Assembly (NCBI GenBank): GCA_021234155.1
Contig: JAJEKV010000020.1
Location: 10,272,181-10,336,180, forward strand
DNA: 64,000 nt
Reading direction: 5' to 3'
From: Isoetes taiwanensis
Lineage: Eukaryota; Streptophyta; Lycopodiopsida; Isoetales; Isoetaceae
The position numbers and the translations under genes were made by a program. Below, in pieces: positions 11,784-21,249 of this stretch. The notes beneath the pieces are model-generated. The model ran no database searches. It was not told the DNA's origin and saw only the letters and a program-made list of their open reading frames with translations. How positions within the stretch are numbered: the stretch's first letter is position 1; each line of letters begins with the position of its first letter.

Positions 11784-12230
11784 CTCCACCGTTAAGAGAA
11801 CCCTCTTTATTATAGTGCATTGTGCCAACAAGTTTCTTTCCAGATCCCGTGGCCGTTGTCGCAGTTGAAACCTGGAAGTAATTGTGAACAAAAAGATATC
11901 CATTCGTGAAAAAATGATGAGTTGGCATGAGGGGAAGAAGTTTTGTACAATAATTACCATCTCTTGATATTAATCCAATAAGGAGATCATGTCCGTCCTT
12001 AGCCTTTAGGATCAAACGCATAGCGGATGGGGTTGGAATTATTGAAGTGCGTGCTTTTACGTGGTCCCGAAGATCAAAACATACATTTTGAGAAATCGTC
12101 GGGTTGATAAGATGTGCTCCAATGCTTTTGTTTGCCTTCTCATTTGAATTGTGAGTCAACGATGAAAAGGGCATCACCAACATTAAAGATGGCATATACA
12201 CCTCACCATCAAAGTTTGATAAGGCGGGGC
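11784..12230 (-). pseudogene. WDR20-like gene, exon with IFNVGDALF...KDGHDLLIG...KKLVG
   Basis: Ordered motifs on the minus strand are FDG, IFNVGDALFIVDS, KSTHFNNSNPIRYAFD, AKDGHDLLIGL and GSGKKLVGTMHYNKEGS. These are the conserved run before the WD40 repeats of plant WDR20-like proteins. They lie in different frames, so at least three one-base indels interrupt the exon. A segment between VDS and KSTHF is longer than in the family. A GT...AG segment (11872-11957, 86 bases) sits between GLISRDG and the KKLVG block and resembles a small intron, but removing it would not restore the frame. The exon ends at GGAG|GTGCGT (donor at 11783). The gene may be broken, or the reads may be in error. Confidence 0.8.
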
Positions 12231-12519
12231 CATTAGTGACTCCTACATTCACACTTTGTAAACGTGGACTTGCCTCCACTAAATTTGCTAACAAAGCCAT
12301 TTCCCCCAACAAATCCAAGTGCTCGCTTCCATTGCCAGCCCCCAACCTTCTTTATTGGAAATCGCATCCCCCTATTCCTGCTCCGTGAAGTTTCGAGTTT
12401 GCTTGGGCAAGCTTGTATTTGAGATGTGCCAAAGTGAGTTAAAGAAAAAAGAATCTAGGTTGACAAATTTATTTCTCTCACAAACGTAAATCCAAATGCA
12501 AAGCATTAAGTGATAACTC

Positions 12520-12665
12520 GACACTTGCCCGGGTAAATGATCTTGCCATGGCTGTAATGTAAAGGCTGTTGGATGACTTTCTCCGGGCTGGAAGCTTATA
12601 ACGCCCCTCGGAGTCTTGAAGTGATTCCGACTCCGAAGCACATGAGTTGGCACGTGGCCATTACT
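12520..12665 (-). pseudogene. WDR20-like gene, N-terminal exon (FKTPEGRYKL...LHYSHGK)
   Basis: On the minus strand HFKTP is followed, one frame over, by EGRYKL, then ESHPTA, then in another frame LHYSHGKII. Placed in order this is the N-terminal FKTPEGRYKL...HP..LLHYxHGK signature of plant WDR20-like proteins. Each change of frame is explained by a single missing base within a stretch of about 60 bases. Residue conservation is high despite the shifts. With the two exons at lower coordinates this gives a partial gene in the correct order, truncated at its 3' side. Confidence 0.75.
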
Positions 12666-12759
12666 TATATGCATGCACCTCCACCTTTCCTTGGCATTGG
12701 ATGTGCGTTTGCATAACAACCTGCTCTCCCACAGCCAAATCCGGCTATCCAATGGCGAT

Positions 12760-14230
12760 TTTGCATCTAGTAAACTAGGCCTTGTGCATGTAGAACAATC
12801 TGGTGATAATGAAATTCTCTTTTAAAGACGCTCTATAGATGCAAATGACTAAAGAATGAGGTATATTGAATGCTCTTCAATTCAAACCAAAATCAAATAT
12901 GAGTGAAAGGGAATTTTTCAGCTCGGAAGCACTAACATTAAGGACAACCCTTTCGTTTCCCCAAAAGAATGGGCAAGCAACCAACAATCCGGGTAGAATA
13001 ATTACAAAGAACTGGATCCACAACCTAAACTGATCGACCCCATCCGCCATTGTACCCGCCCCATAGAAGCTGGCTGGGCGCTTGTTCCCGCAGATTTTCT
13101 TGCCCTGCGACCAGCTTCTAAACTCTAAATCCGCCATTCGATTTAATTAAGAATCTGGTCGAGGGTCCAGCCAGAAGGATATAATACCGCCATAGCTCGG
13201 GACATGCAAAGTCGGAATCATGCAAAGGCAAAATGCACCTTTCATTCTCAGACTCGCCTAAGACCCTTAGAGATTCATGGCCAACATCGCCCCTTCAGCC
13301 ATTGCCGCTGAAATCGGGCGAAAAGAATCACTGCTATAAGAAGCCGGCGCCGAAAAATTCCCAATAAAACTTCGAACCCCACCCCAACCGGCCCACCACA
13401 GAAGACATTTGCATTTTGGCACCTCCGTTCTGGGAGGTTTGAGCAATAAGGACGAAGCCTCGGCTTTGGCTATGGCAGGTTTAACCTCACTTAATTGGAG
13501 CAGGCCGGATTGCTTGCGTGGGAAGAACGCGACATCCTTAGGTTTTTCTCTTTTCTTTATATAAGTATCGGTCGGCCCCACGCCCTCCCTCAGCCGGAAA
13601 AAATACTTCCTATTTTTAAGAACAGAAATGTTCTTGCTTATATATGGTATGATAGGCTATCACAAATCGGGAACGCCCACAAGGCTAATTTTCTTGTTTT
13701 TATCCCTTTGTTTAAAACATAAACCACCACCTTTCGGAAGCTATAGCAGGCGTCGCCGAAGCTCCTCCGTAAAGAAAACCTCCGAAGGTTTTTTTTTTAT
13801 TTTCGAAGTTAAACCCGACGCCATACATGGAAGCCGCTTTATAAGAGTTCTTGGCTGCCGGTCCTCCGCCAAGAAAGCTTTTGCGGCAATGGAGGTCGGT
13901 GTGTGTTTTGTCCTTTCCATGCCATAACCACCGCCATGGCAAACACGGCTTCACGAAAGCTCCACAAAAATTAACCTAAAACCAAAATGCAAGAACTTGG
14001 CATCCCATATAAAAGAAAAATCGCCATAGCCACTTAGCAGGCAGATCTTGCAACAAAAAATGCTCTGGCGCCACTAAATCCATCATCCGGTGCACCTGCA
14101 TGCAAAATACTTACTGCGCTTCACCCCATCGGCCGCCGGAACTAAACGTAGACCAACGAAAGAAAAATCCGGTCTAAAAAATTCCCAACGTAGCAAAAAA
14201 TTCGGCCTTGTGGACATTTATTGGCACACG
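12760..14230. other. Unassigned region between WDR20-like and kinase fragments
   Basis: Overlapping ORFs of 75-104 codons lie on both strands (for example 13267-13581 minus and 13628-13927 plus). None has a motif I recognise. Short inverted CCTCCGAAGG-type motifs occur near 13760-13790. I cannot support any gene here. Confidence 0.4.
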
Positions 14231-14310
14231 CGCAATGGCTCGGGGTTTCTCGAAATAAACCCGGCGGCGGCGCCCAGGGGTTTATTTCAGGAAACCCCCT
14301 CCCCATTGCG
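14231..14310. repeat. Large imperfect hairpin, ~32-nt arms
   Basis: The left arm, 14231-14262, and right arm, 14277-14310, are reverse complements with a few mismatches and a one- to two-base size difference. The loop is a GC-rich run of about 14 bases (GGCGGCGGCGCCCA). It lies about 50 bases before the kinase fragment begins, so it may mark the edge of an inserted element. Confidence 0.8.
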
Positions 14311-14357
14311 GTTTCCTCCATCTTTATCCTAAAGTAAAAACAATTTCGTGTGATGAA

Positions 14358-14744
14358 GAGTATGCAACGCACCTCCATTTGTCAAACAAAGTAGATGTTT
14401 ATAGCTTGGGGGTGGTCCTTTTGGAGCTTATAACGGGTAAGAAAGCATTGGACTATAAAAGACAAGAAGATAAAATTTAGTGGATTGGGCTAAAAATGTC
14501 TACTCGATCATAACATCTTGATATGTCAATTGACAAGAGACTAGGGAAAGAGTACAACAATGATAAAGCTAAGGAATAGAATAGAATAGAATAGAATGAT
14601 GAAGCTAAGGACATGCTCAAGATAGCCATGTTATGTACACATGACTCTCCGGATATGAGATCGACAATGAGAGAAGTATGGATGATGTTGAAAGGTTCCA
14701 TCCCCATCATCGAAGAGGCAAATAAAACATTTTCAAGTGATTAA
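14358..14744 (+). pseudogene. Receptor-like kinase C-terminal fragment (subdomains VIII-XI)
   Basis: Translation gives EYATHLHLSNKVDVYSLGVV then LLELITGKKALD, the activation-segment end and subdomain IX of plant receptor-like kinases. After a stop (TAG, 14477-14479) and frame changes comes KDMLKIAMLCTHDSPDMRST then MREVWMMLKG, the conserved subdomain XI, ending in a stop at 14742. A GAATA microsatellite flanked by two copies of AAAGCTAAGG/GAAGCTAAGG (14565-14610) has been inserted between the two blocks. The ATP-binding lobe and catalytic loop are absent upstream, so this is a truncated copy. The nearest family by these motifs is the LRR or cysteine-rich receptor kinase group, and I cannot choose between them. 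Confidence 0.85.
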
Positions 14745-14749
14745 TGCTC

Positions 14750-15200
14750 CTCTTCTTTCACTTTGGAGACAAATCTAAAAAGGCAAATGGGTAATTTGTT
14801 ATGCAAGGTCAATATTTTGATCACCTATTGGTGAACGGTCTTAGAGATTCTTTTCTAAAAAAACTATTCTATTCTATTCTTTAAAATAATACATGAAATA
14901 CCAATATAAGTTTTGGTCCACAATATCCAGACGATATATTATTTCTTATAGAAAATTCTGGAATATGTCATAGGCTGCGTCGATCTGGAACATCACATGG
15001 GCATTCTCGATTGGATGAGATATATAGCATGCATTTTCATTCTGGGTTATATTGACGTTTTGTCACCTCTCAACAGCAGTACCCTTGATACTTTTCTTTG
15101 ATCTCATGTTGGGGAGGGGCTTCTTCTTGCGTGGATTGACCTTTCTTGACATTCCTTATCCTATTCATTGATCCACAACAAGAAAAAGGTCAATTAGCAA
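14750..15200. other. AT-rich spacer, no gene seen
   Basis: No coding or structural signal that I can support. A TGTTGGGGAGGGGC motif at 15108 resembles the start of the repeats at 434 and 1354 but diverges after about ten bases. Confidence 0.5.
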
Positions 15201-15204
15201 TGTT

Positions 15205-15385
15205 TGTAGCAACGTCTGGGTCACGTCTATGCGACGTTTGGCCACATGACCTAGACATCGTTAGAGACACGTCGCATGCGATGCAGACAAACGTGACACA
15301 GACGTCCCACAAACGTGACCTTGACGTGACCGTGCGATGTCTAGTAGAAGTCGTATGCGACGTTGATCAGACGTCACATGTGCAT
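15205..15385. repeat. ACGT-core cluster
   Basis: About ten ACGT cores (CACGTC, GACGTT, ACGTGAC, AGACGTCACATG and similar) fall in roughly 180 bases. ACGT is the core of plant bZIP sites. The pattern is also a diverged short repeat, which makes the overlapping 114-codon ORF (15146-15490) internally repetitive and unlikely to be a real protein. Confidence 0.6.
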
Positions 15386-15499
15386 AAATATATAAGAAAT
15401 TTAGCACGTCCTACGGTGCGTGTTCCAATTTTAGCATGTTCTTACGGTGCAAGGCCCTGTCGTGCTCTAGGTAACCAACGATTCTACTGAGAGTCTCCT

Positions 15500-16250
15500 G
15501 TGATTCCTCTATATTCTTCAACATTCTATGTACTATATTTAGTATTCATGAAGATTCCCCTAGATTCTCTTAGAATTTTCAATTTTGATTGAGGTGCTTA
15601 CCCATGAGCATTTAGAACCTTCCAAAATAATCTATTTTGGATCTGTGCAACATTTCTAAAAGCATTTTCTATTTTTAGACTGAGGAGCTTACCCTGAGCA
15701 TCTAGAACATTTTTTTTTCAAGATTTATATTGTACACCTTTATTATGAAACATTTTAGAACATTCTATTGTGGCTCTTTGCAAAATCTTAAAAAAACTCT
15801 AAGATTTCATCAAGATTTTCTTAGATTCCCTTATATATTATGAAGGTTCTCTTAGATTCAACTAGATTTTAAGAGATTCCCTTAGACTTGTAAATATCTT
15901 CCTAGATTCCCTTACAATTATAAGATTTCCTTAGATTCCTTTTCATTCTCCTGGATTCCTTCATTCTAGAAATTTCTAGAACATTATAGAACTTTCTGGA
16001 ACATTCTGAAACTTTCAAAACATCCTAGAACTTTCTGGAAGTATTTGATTCCCCTACATTCTAGAACTTATTAGAACAATTTGGGATTTAGGGTTCCCCC
16101 TAGATTTGGGATTTAGGATATAGGAACAATTCTCTTAGATTCCCCCTAGATATTCCAAAACATTTTAGAATTCTAGAATCTAGAAGACTTTAGAACTTTC
16201 TAGAGCCTCCAGAACATTCTAGAACTGTCTTGAACTATCTAGAATGTTAT
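15500..16250. repeat. TTCTAGAA-rich array with heat-shock-element geometry
   Basis: The block is built from diverged copies of AGATTCC, TAGAACATT and TTCTAGAA. Two stretches fit the heat-shock element rule of alternating GAA/TTC every five bases without error: 15964-15981 (TTC-GAA-TTC-GAA) and 15989-16006 (GAA-TTC-GAA-TTC). Others are near matches. Whether heat-shock factors bind is inference, since any TTCTAGAA repeat generates this geometry. Confidence 0.65.
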
Positions 16251-16317
16251 ATTCTATTTTATTTTAATTAGAGCATTACCCTTAAGTATATTTGAAACAT
16301 AAATTACTTATAGAATT

Positions 16318-16386
16318 AATACTTGGTCTAGTGGTTAGAATGGGGGGCTGGAGGATTAATGGCTAGGGTTCGAATCTCCCCAATAA
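16318..16386 (+). mobile_element. tRNA-like Pol III promoter, probable SINE head
   Basis: TTGGTCTAGTGGTTAG at 16323-16338 fits a tRNA A box, and GGTTCGAATCTCC at 16367-16379 fits a B box. The ~30-base spacing is that of a tRNA gene, and the sequence is closest in feel to tRNA-Glu. The anticodon and T stems do not pair well, so this is not a functional tRNA. A tRNA-derived SINE is the best explanation. Its 3' end was not identified. Confidence 0.55.
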
Positions 16387-16439
16387 CATATAAAATTTTA
16401 AAAGCCTTTCCTTAAAATTTGTTGAAAATAAGGCACGAG

Positions 16440-16795
16440 CATGCAATGTGAACCGTAGGATCTTGGACCAAGGATTATGATCAATCTGGACCGTAGGATC
16501 ATGTAGGATATATCTAAAGCAACGTGAGCCGTACGATCTCGGATCAACGATCAGGATCAAGAATAACCTAGACCGTAAGATCGATTACATATAATTTCCA
16601 AAGCCATGTGCACCGTAGGATATGTCCCCAAGCAACATGAGCCGTAGGATCTCGGACTGGCGGTCAGGATCAGATCAACCTGGACCGTAGGATCGTGTCT
16701 ATACGGATTATATATAAACTCCCAGGCCATCTGGGCCGTAGGATACGTCCCAAAGCCACGTGAGTCGTCGGATCTCGAACGGACGGTCGGATAAG
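16440..16795. repeat. Diverged ~115-bp tandem repeat containing CCGTAGGATC
   Basis: The motif CCGTAGGATC, or a close variant, recurs at least six times with alternating partners GATCTCGGA and ACGGTCAGGATC. The GATCTCGGA-type block repeats roughly every 115-120 bases (near 16535, 16650 and 16770). Such GATC/ACGGTC blocks occur in some plant LTRs, but no LTR boundary is visible. Confidence 0.65.
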
Positions 16796-16813
16796 CGCGA
16801 CAAACATAAGAAC

Positions 16814-16839
16814 ATAGATAAGATAAGATAAGATAAGAT

Positions 16840-16898
<59 letters not shown>
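16814..16898. repeat. Microsatellite (AGATA)n followed by (GATA)n
   Basis: About five AGATA units grade into about fourteen GATA units. The sequence directly following is AT-only for some fifty bases. Confidence 0.95.
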
Positions 16899-17117
16899 TA
16901 AATAATATATAATATTATTTAAATTTAATAAATTAAAAATAAAAAACTAGCAAAAGGCACACCAGAAGGCTTTAGCAAGGCCAAATTCCTTTGAATAGCA
17001 TGATCATTTTTTCAATGTCTAGGCGTTCGGTTGCAGCGCATCCATAGCATGATCTTGAAATAGGTTAGCAAATGGCATGTGGTGTAGACAAAGCCAGTTT
17101 TGTCGGGCTTTTAGGTT

Positions 17118-17283
17118 TAGTGCATCATTATCTAAGGTTGGAGCTAAGTTCTTCAGCACTAGAAGCAACATCGACGTGATTTTTCTAGGCATCAAACACT
17201 TAATGCATCATTATCTAAGGCTGAGAGCTAAGTTCTTCAGCACTAGAAGCAACCTGTTTTTTCTAGGCATCAAGCACTTAGAT
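17118..17283. repeat. Tandem duplication, ~80-bp unit, two copies
   Basis: The unit starts GCATCATTATCTAAGG, includes GCTAAGTTCTTCAGCACTAG and ends TTTCTAGGCATCAA(A/G)CACTTA. It occurs twice, head to tail, with few differences. The 81-codon ORF over it is a by-product. Confidence 0.9.
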
Positions 17284-17299
17284 GGCATTCAATTATATA

Positions 17300-18300
17300 A
17301 AACCATTGATAATGCTCGTTAAGATTGAGCTTTATACTATTTGATGATGTGAAATGTTATAGATGATATTTAAGTAGTGAAACATTATAGATTACTTAAT
17401 TTATTTAAGCAATTTGTTTCTTTGTGATTCAATGCATTCCTTTACCATTGAAATTTTTTATATGACATATTAATCATAAAATTTCATAACACATTTTGGT
17501 TTGAATCCCGCACGAAGGACATAGAATACCCATGGACAACATTATGTAACAATGTAATTTCATTATTTAGGTAGAAAATACAATATTTCCGAACACATCT
17601 TTTTCTAATTCCTCAATAGGAATTTTGCATTTCCGAATAAATATTTTTCTAATCCCTGTCTCATAATGCACGTGCCTTGAACTTAATGTATAGTTCTATC
17701 TTCAAAGAGATTCTTTTATCATCATCCCAACAAAGAAGTAAGTTTCAAATCATTTTAACCCTCAAAAGATTTTTAGCCATAGTCGAGGATTCGCAAGGAA
17801 GAGCCAACTCTGGACGATATCATATCATATTTTTGTGTTTATTTTCTGCAACAACTACAGGAATATATAAAAGACGACAAATGAAGTGAGAACAAAGAGG
17901 AGGCTTTTACCAGATTGGACCCATATCTCTGGCTAATAGTCCAAAAATGAGTGGACAGAAAAACAAGAAAGACAAGTTCGACGCCCTAATCACTCTCGTT
18001 TACATTGATGGCTATGTATAAGCAATAGCATAATGAAAATTAGGCATTTGATAATGCAGCTGAAGGGTGTTAAACAAGAACAATTTGACTTAATTTTACT
18101 GCTCAGTGTATATGTTGCATTTTTGAATGCTGCAATTTGGCATCCTTTCAAGGGGGAAGAAATAACCATATCCAGAACTTAGATGGACAATAATTGCTAT
18201 GTCCAAAGATCATTGATGTATTGAACAATGGCAGATTAAACAACAGCATACCAAATATTGTGATATAGTCCTCTCAAATGCAATTACACTATTGCAGAAA
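17300..18300. other. Spacer with no gene seen
   Basis: AT-rich sequence. A GGTTTGAATCCCGC motif at 17500-17513 looks like a B box without a partner A box. No coding motif. Confidence 0.5.
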
Positions 18301-18309
18301 AACTATTTG

Positions 18310-19140
18310 AGGCAGGCTATTCAATTGTTGCAACAATGGTAAACAACCAAACACAAGTTTCACTGTTTGCGATCCTTGGGAGTGGCAAGAAATTTGCAGA
18401 TATCTGAACAGTGAAGTTTGTGCATGCCTTCATGTAATTTGAAGCAAGAAATGGGGCTACAAACATATGCAATTTTGTATGATAATAGAAATACCAGAGA
18501 GGCTTGAAGCTATACATATTTTACTCATAGCAAATAAGGCTGGCCCAAGATACCACTACTTAAACACCTTTGTAAAAACACATGTATAAAGACAGATGTA
18601 GTTTAAAGAACTGAAGAGTGGTGATGGAAAATCTGAACAACGTCTGTAGGATGTTTTAACACAATACAAGGGTGATGTGTTCCCCTAGAGCTTCTGCAAA
18701 CAAATCTACTACGCTTGAAATTTTTAAAATTTATGCCAACCCTGTAAATCTGGTAGAAGGAATAAGATTAATACAGTGGCTGGAATAGTTGCATTGCTTG
18801 CAACCTCTGGTAATTGCGTTAAATTAGAAGATATCTCAAGAGTGGAAGTTTGTGCATGCTCAGCAAGAACAAAGATCTGGAGAAGCAGCAACACAACCAA
18901 ATGATATTCTACCAGCAATAAACCTGGCTTTTAACATCATATACATAACTAGGGCATCAGGTACCTATTTAATAGAATAGTACAGCTGCATCCTCAAGAC
19001 CCTTACAGCACTAAGTATTTGAAACCAGGTTACTCAATTGTTGCAGCACATGCAGGACTTGACAATTGCCTAAACTTTGCAGAAATTCCAAGACTGCAAT
19101 TTGTGCATGTTATCAAAACAAGAATGGAGATGTGAAGCAG
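18310..19140. repeat. Three diverged copies of a segment with GTGCATG and GCAATTG/GTTGCA motifs
   Basis: Near 18312-18445, 18775-18890 and 19025-19140 the order TTCAATTGTTGCA (or a variant), a ~70-base linker, AGATATCT or similar, then TTTGTGCATG is repeated. The copies are too diverged for certain alignment by eye. They lie upstream of, and may belong to, the PPR-like remnant, whose repeats carry comparable helix-pair spacing. Confidence 0.4.
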
Positions 19141-19619
19141 CAGCATATACATGCGTTTTGTACTAATCTAGCAAACAACGAAGTGGCAGCACGATCTTAT
19201 AAGTCTAAAGCACGGGATAGCTGCCAATAAAACCTTGAGCTGAAGCACTTTACAAAGGGTTTAACAAGGGCTCAGACAAGAAACCAAACAGCAAATGATC
19301 CTAGAATCAAGGAGCTGCTATTCGAGTATATTGTACACAAAATGAACTGACATTGAAATATTTGTTTGTCTAGAGCAGAAAGTAGAAGGCTAGGGAATTT
19401 GTTTAAAGTTTTAAGATGCTGCTCATATTGCAAAAGCATAGTACAAAAACATAATGAGAACTAAATGCCGTGTTGCTTATCCAAAAGAGGCAAACATGCA
19501 GTGGATTAGATTGCCAAAAGCAGTACCACCAACATGCAATTGCAACAGCTAATACAGCAAAAGAACCATATAAGAAAACACATCACTCTAGGTCACTACA
19601 ATAATATTACGGCCATGGA

Positions 19620-20530
19620 GAAATGCCTACAGCCAAATGTTCTTGTAGCTAATGCTCTTATCACCATGTATAGTGACTAGCTAGCATGTATAGTGACTGT
19701 TCAAGGTTTAAGGAATCAAAGGAGATTTTTGACAAAATGCGTGAGTGACGTTCAAATTGTCGCATATAGTCCTGATGGACATGCAAAGAAGGCTATGACT
19801 CTTTTAGACAAATGGATGAAGAGGCATGCATCCAATATTTGCAGCCCTTTTCTAACAATATTGAATGGCTTTTTTAAGCCATATTGAATGCATGTATAAA
19901 AAAATTTGTACAAGTTCACACTCTTTAATTGACTTGAATTTAATCTTTGAGTCGAAATGCTCTTACCAAGTTGTATAGCAAATATGAAGGTTTGAACAAT
20001 GCTGGCTGGGTGTATAACATAATACAAGAGAGATGCGTTCACCTGGAACTTCCTCTTGAAAGCATGTACTTGTGAAGGCTATTATCAAATTGCTAAGAGG
20101 CTGTATCATAACATGAAGGAAAGCATACATATAAACAAGTCTAATTTGTCTGAAATTCATAAAACTTAAATTGCAAATCCCCTGGGGACCATATGCTTGT
20201 ATTATGCTTTTATTGTTAGCTAATCTGATATTGACGTGGATTTGGAGAACGCCCTAATCTATCACTTTGAACACATAACTATACATTCAAGGTTTTGAAG
20301 AGACAGCAACACCACTTTGTACATTAGAGATTGACAATGAAAGCAACACAACCTCTTTACCTCTTTTTGCAGATGAGGTACAATCCAAAAACGGGCACCA
20401 CCTCAAATAGTGCAGCAACTCAAACATGCTTGAATGATTTGCATGGCCAGTCAATTCACGCCAGGTCCCAAAACCATGGCCCTCAGGTTCTGAACATGGG
20501 TCCTCGTAATCTGGATATAAAGCTTGTATG
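19620..20530 (+). pseudogene. Pentatricopeptide repeat (PPR) protein remnant
   Basis: PPR proteins bind organellar RNA through tandem ~35-residue helix pairs. Pieces in order are NVLVANALITMYSD (19636-19677), MYSDCSRFKESKEIFDKMRE (19686-19745), DVQIVAYSPDGHAKKAMTLL, then near 19960-20160 KLYSKYEGLNNAGWVYNIIQ and AFTWNFLLKAC ... YYQIAKRLYHNMKES, and at 20340-20460 PLYLFLQMRYNPKT ... QTCLNDLHGQSIHAR. These are typical PLS-class plant PPR motifs. A 20-base tandem duplication (ATGTATAGTGACTAG... at 19666-19700) places a stop inside the first repeat, and frames shift elsewhere. No start codon or targeting peptide is evident, so this is a fragment. Confidence 0.8.
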
Positions 20531-20539
20531 ATTTTGTAG

Positions 20540-21240
20540 AATCTGCCAAAAAAATAGAAATTGTGATTTATTTAATGATTTTGTTAACTGCATGATAGCC
20601 TTTTGGTCTAGGTTGCTGGATGCCCCAGTACTTCTGCCAGAACCATAGAGTGATAAATATCTTGCTATTTGTTAGATAGCAACATCAAATGCAAAGGATC
20701 AGTTGTTGTAATTGTTCGTTCTGACTACTTTCAACTCAATTAAGCAAAATAATTGCATCCACATATCATGGACTTGGGTTAAGGCACAATGTAGTGTCTC
20801 ATTTAGGTTGTTCCCCCTGTCCCCCCAAAAATAGTTTGAAAAGTAGGTCGTCCCTATTACTAAATTCGTTTGGCTCTAATGGCAACCACCGCCTTGTATG
20901 GAATTTTCAAAAAATTGTTCCAAGAAACTCGATTGAATTTGTTTTTCCAAGAACCCGGTAATGCCAGGAGAGGAGACGATCTCATGTTTGTATCAGGAAA
21001 GGAAAGGATCACATAAATGAAGGCATGCAAAATCGATACCATCACTGCAACCACACCCCAACAAGTAAGGCAAAAAAAAACTCAACTTTCTTTCAGATTT
21101 TGTTTTACAAAAACTAAATTACAAGTACATCCAATCTTGTCTTTGGTATCATGCCAGTAACATGAGAAAGTATGACGAGGAATTAGGAAAATTCGAGCTT
21201 CTTTGTTACCAGATTGAGACCACAGACAAATAGCTTCTTG
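20540..21240. other. Spacer before the transposase-like gene, no gene seen
   Basis: No coding motif recognised. It may contain the 5' leader or promoter of the gene starting near 21250, but no clear TATA box or terminal inverted repeat was found. Confidence 0.45.
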
Positions 21241-21249
21241 TTATCAGAT

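Noticed and set aside
15146-15490. 114-codon ORF
   Set aside because: Its sequence is the translation of the diverged ACGT repeat (recurring TSH and DV motifs) and shows no domain.
16323-16386. Functional tRNA gene
   Set aside because: The A and B boxes fit but the acceptor, anticodon and T stems do not pair. A SINE head explains it better.
17500-17513. Second SINE B box (GGTTTGAATCCCGC)
   Set aside because: No A box at the required distance upstream.
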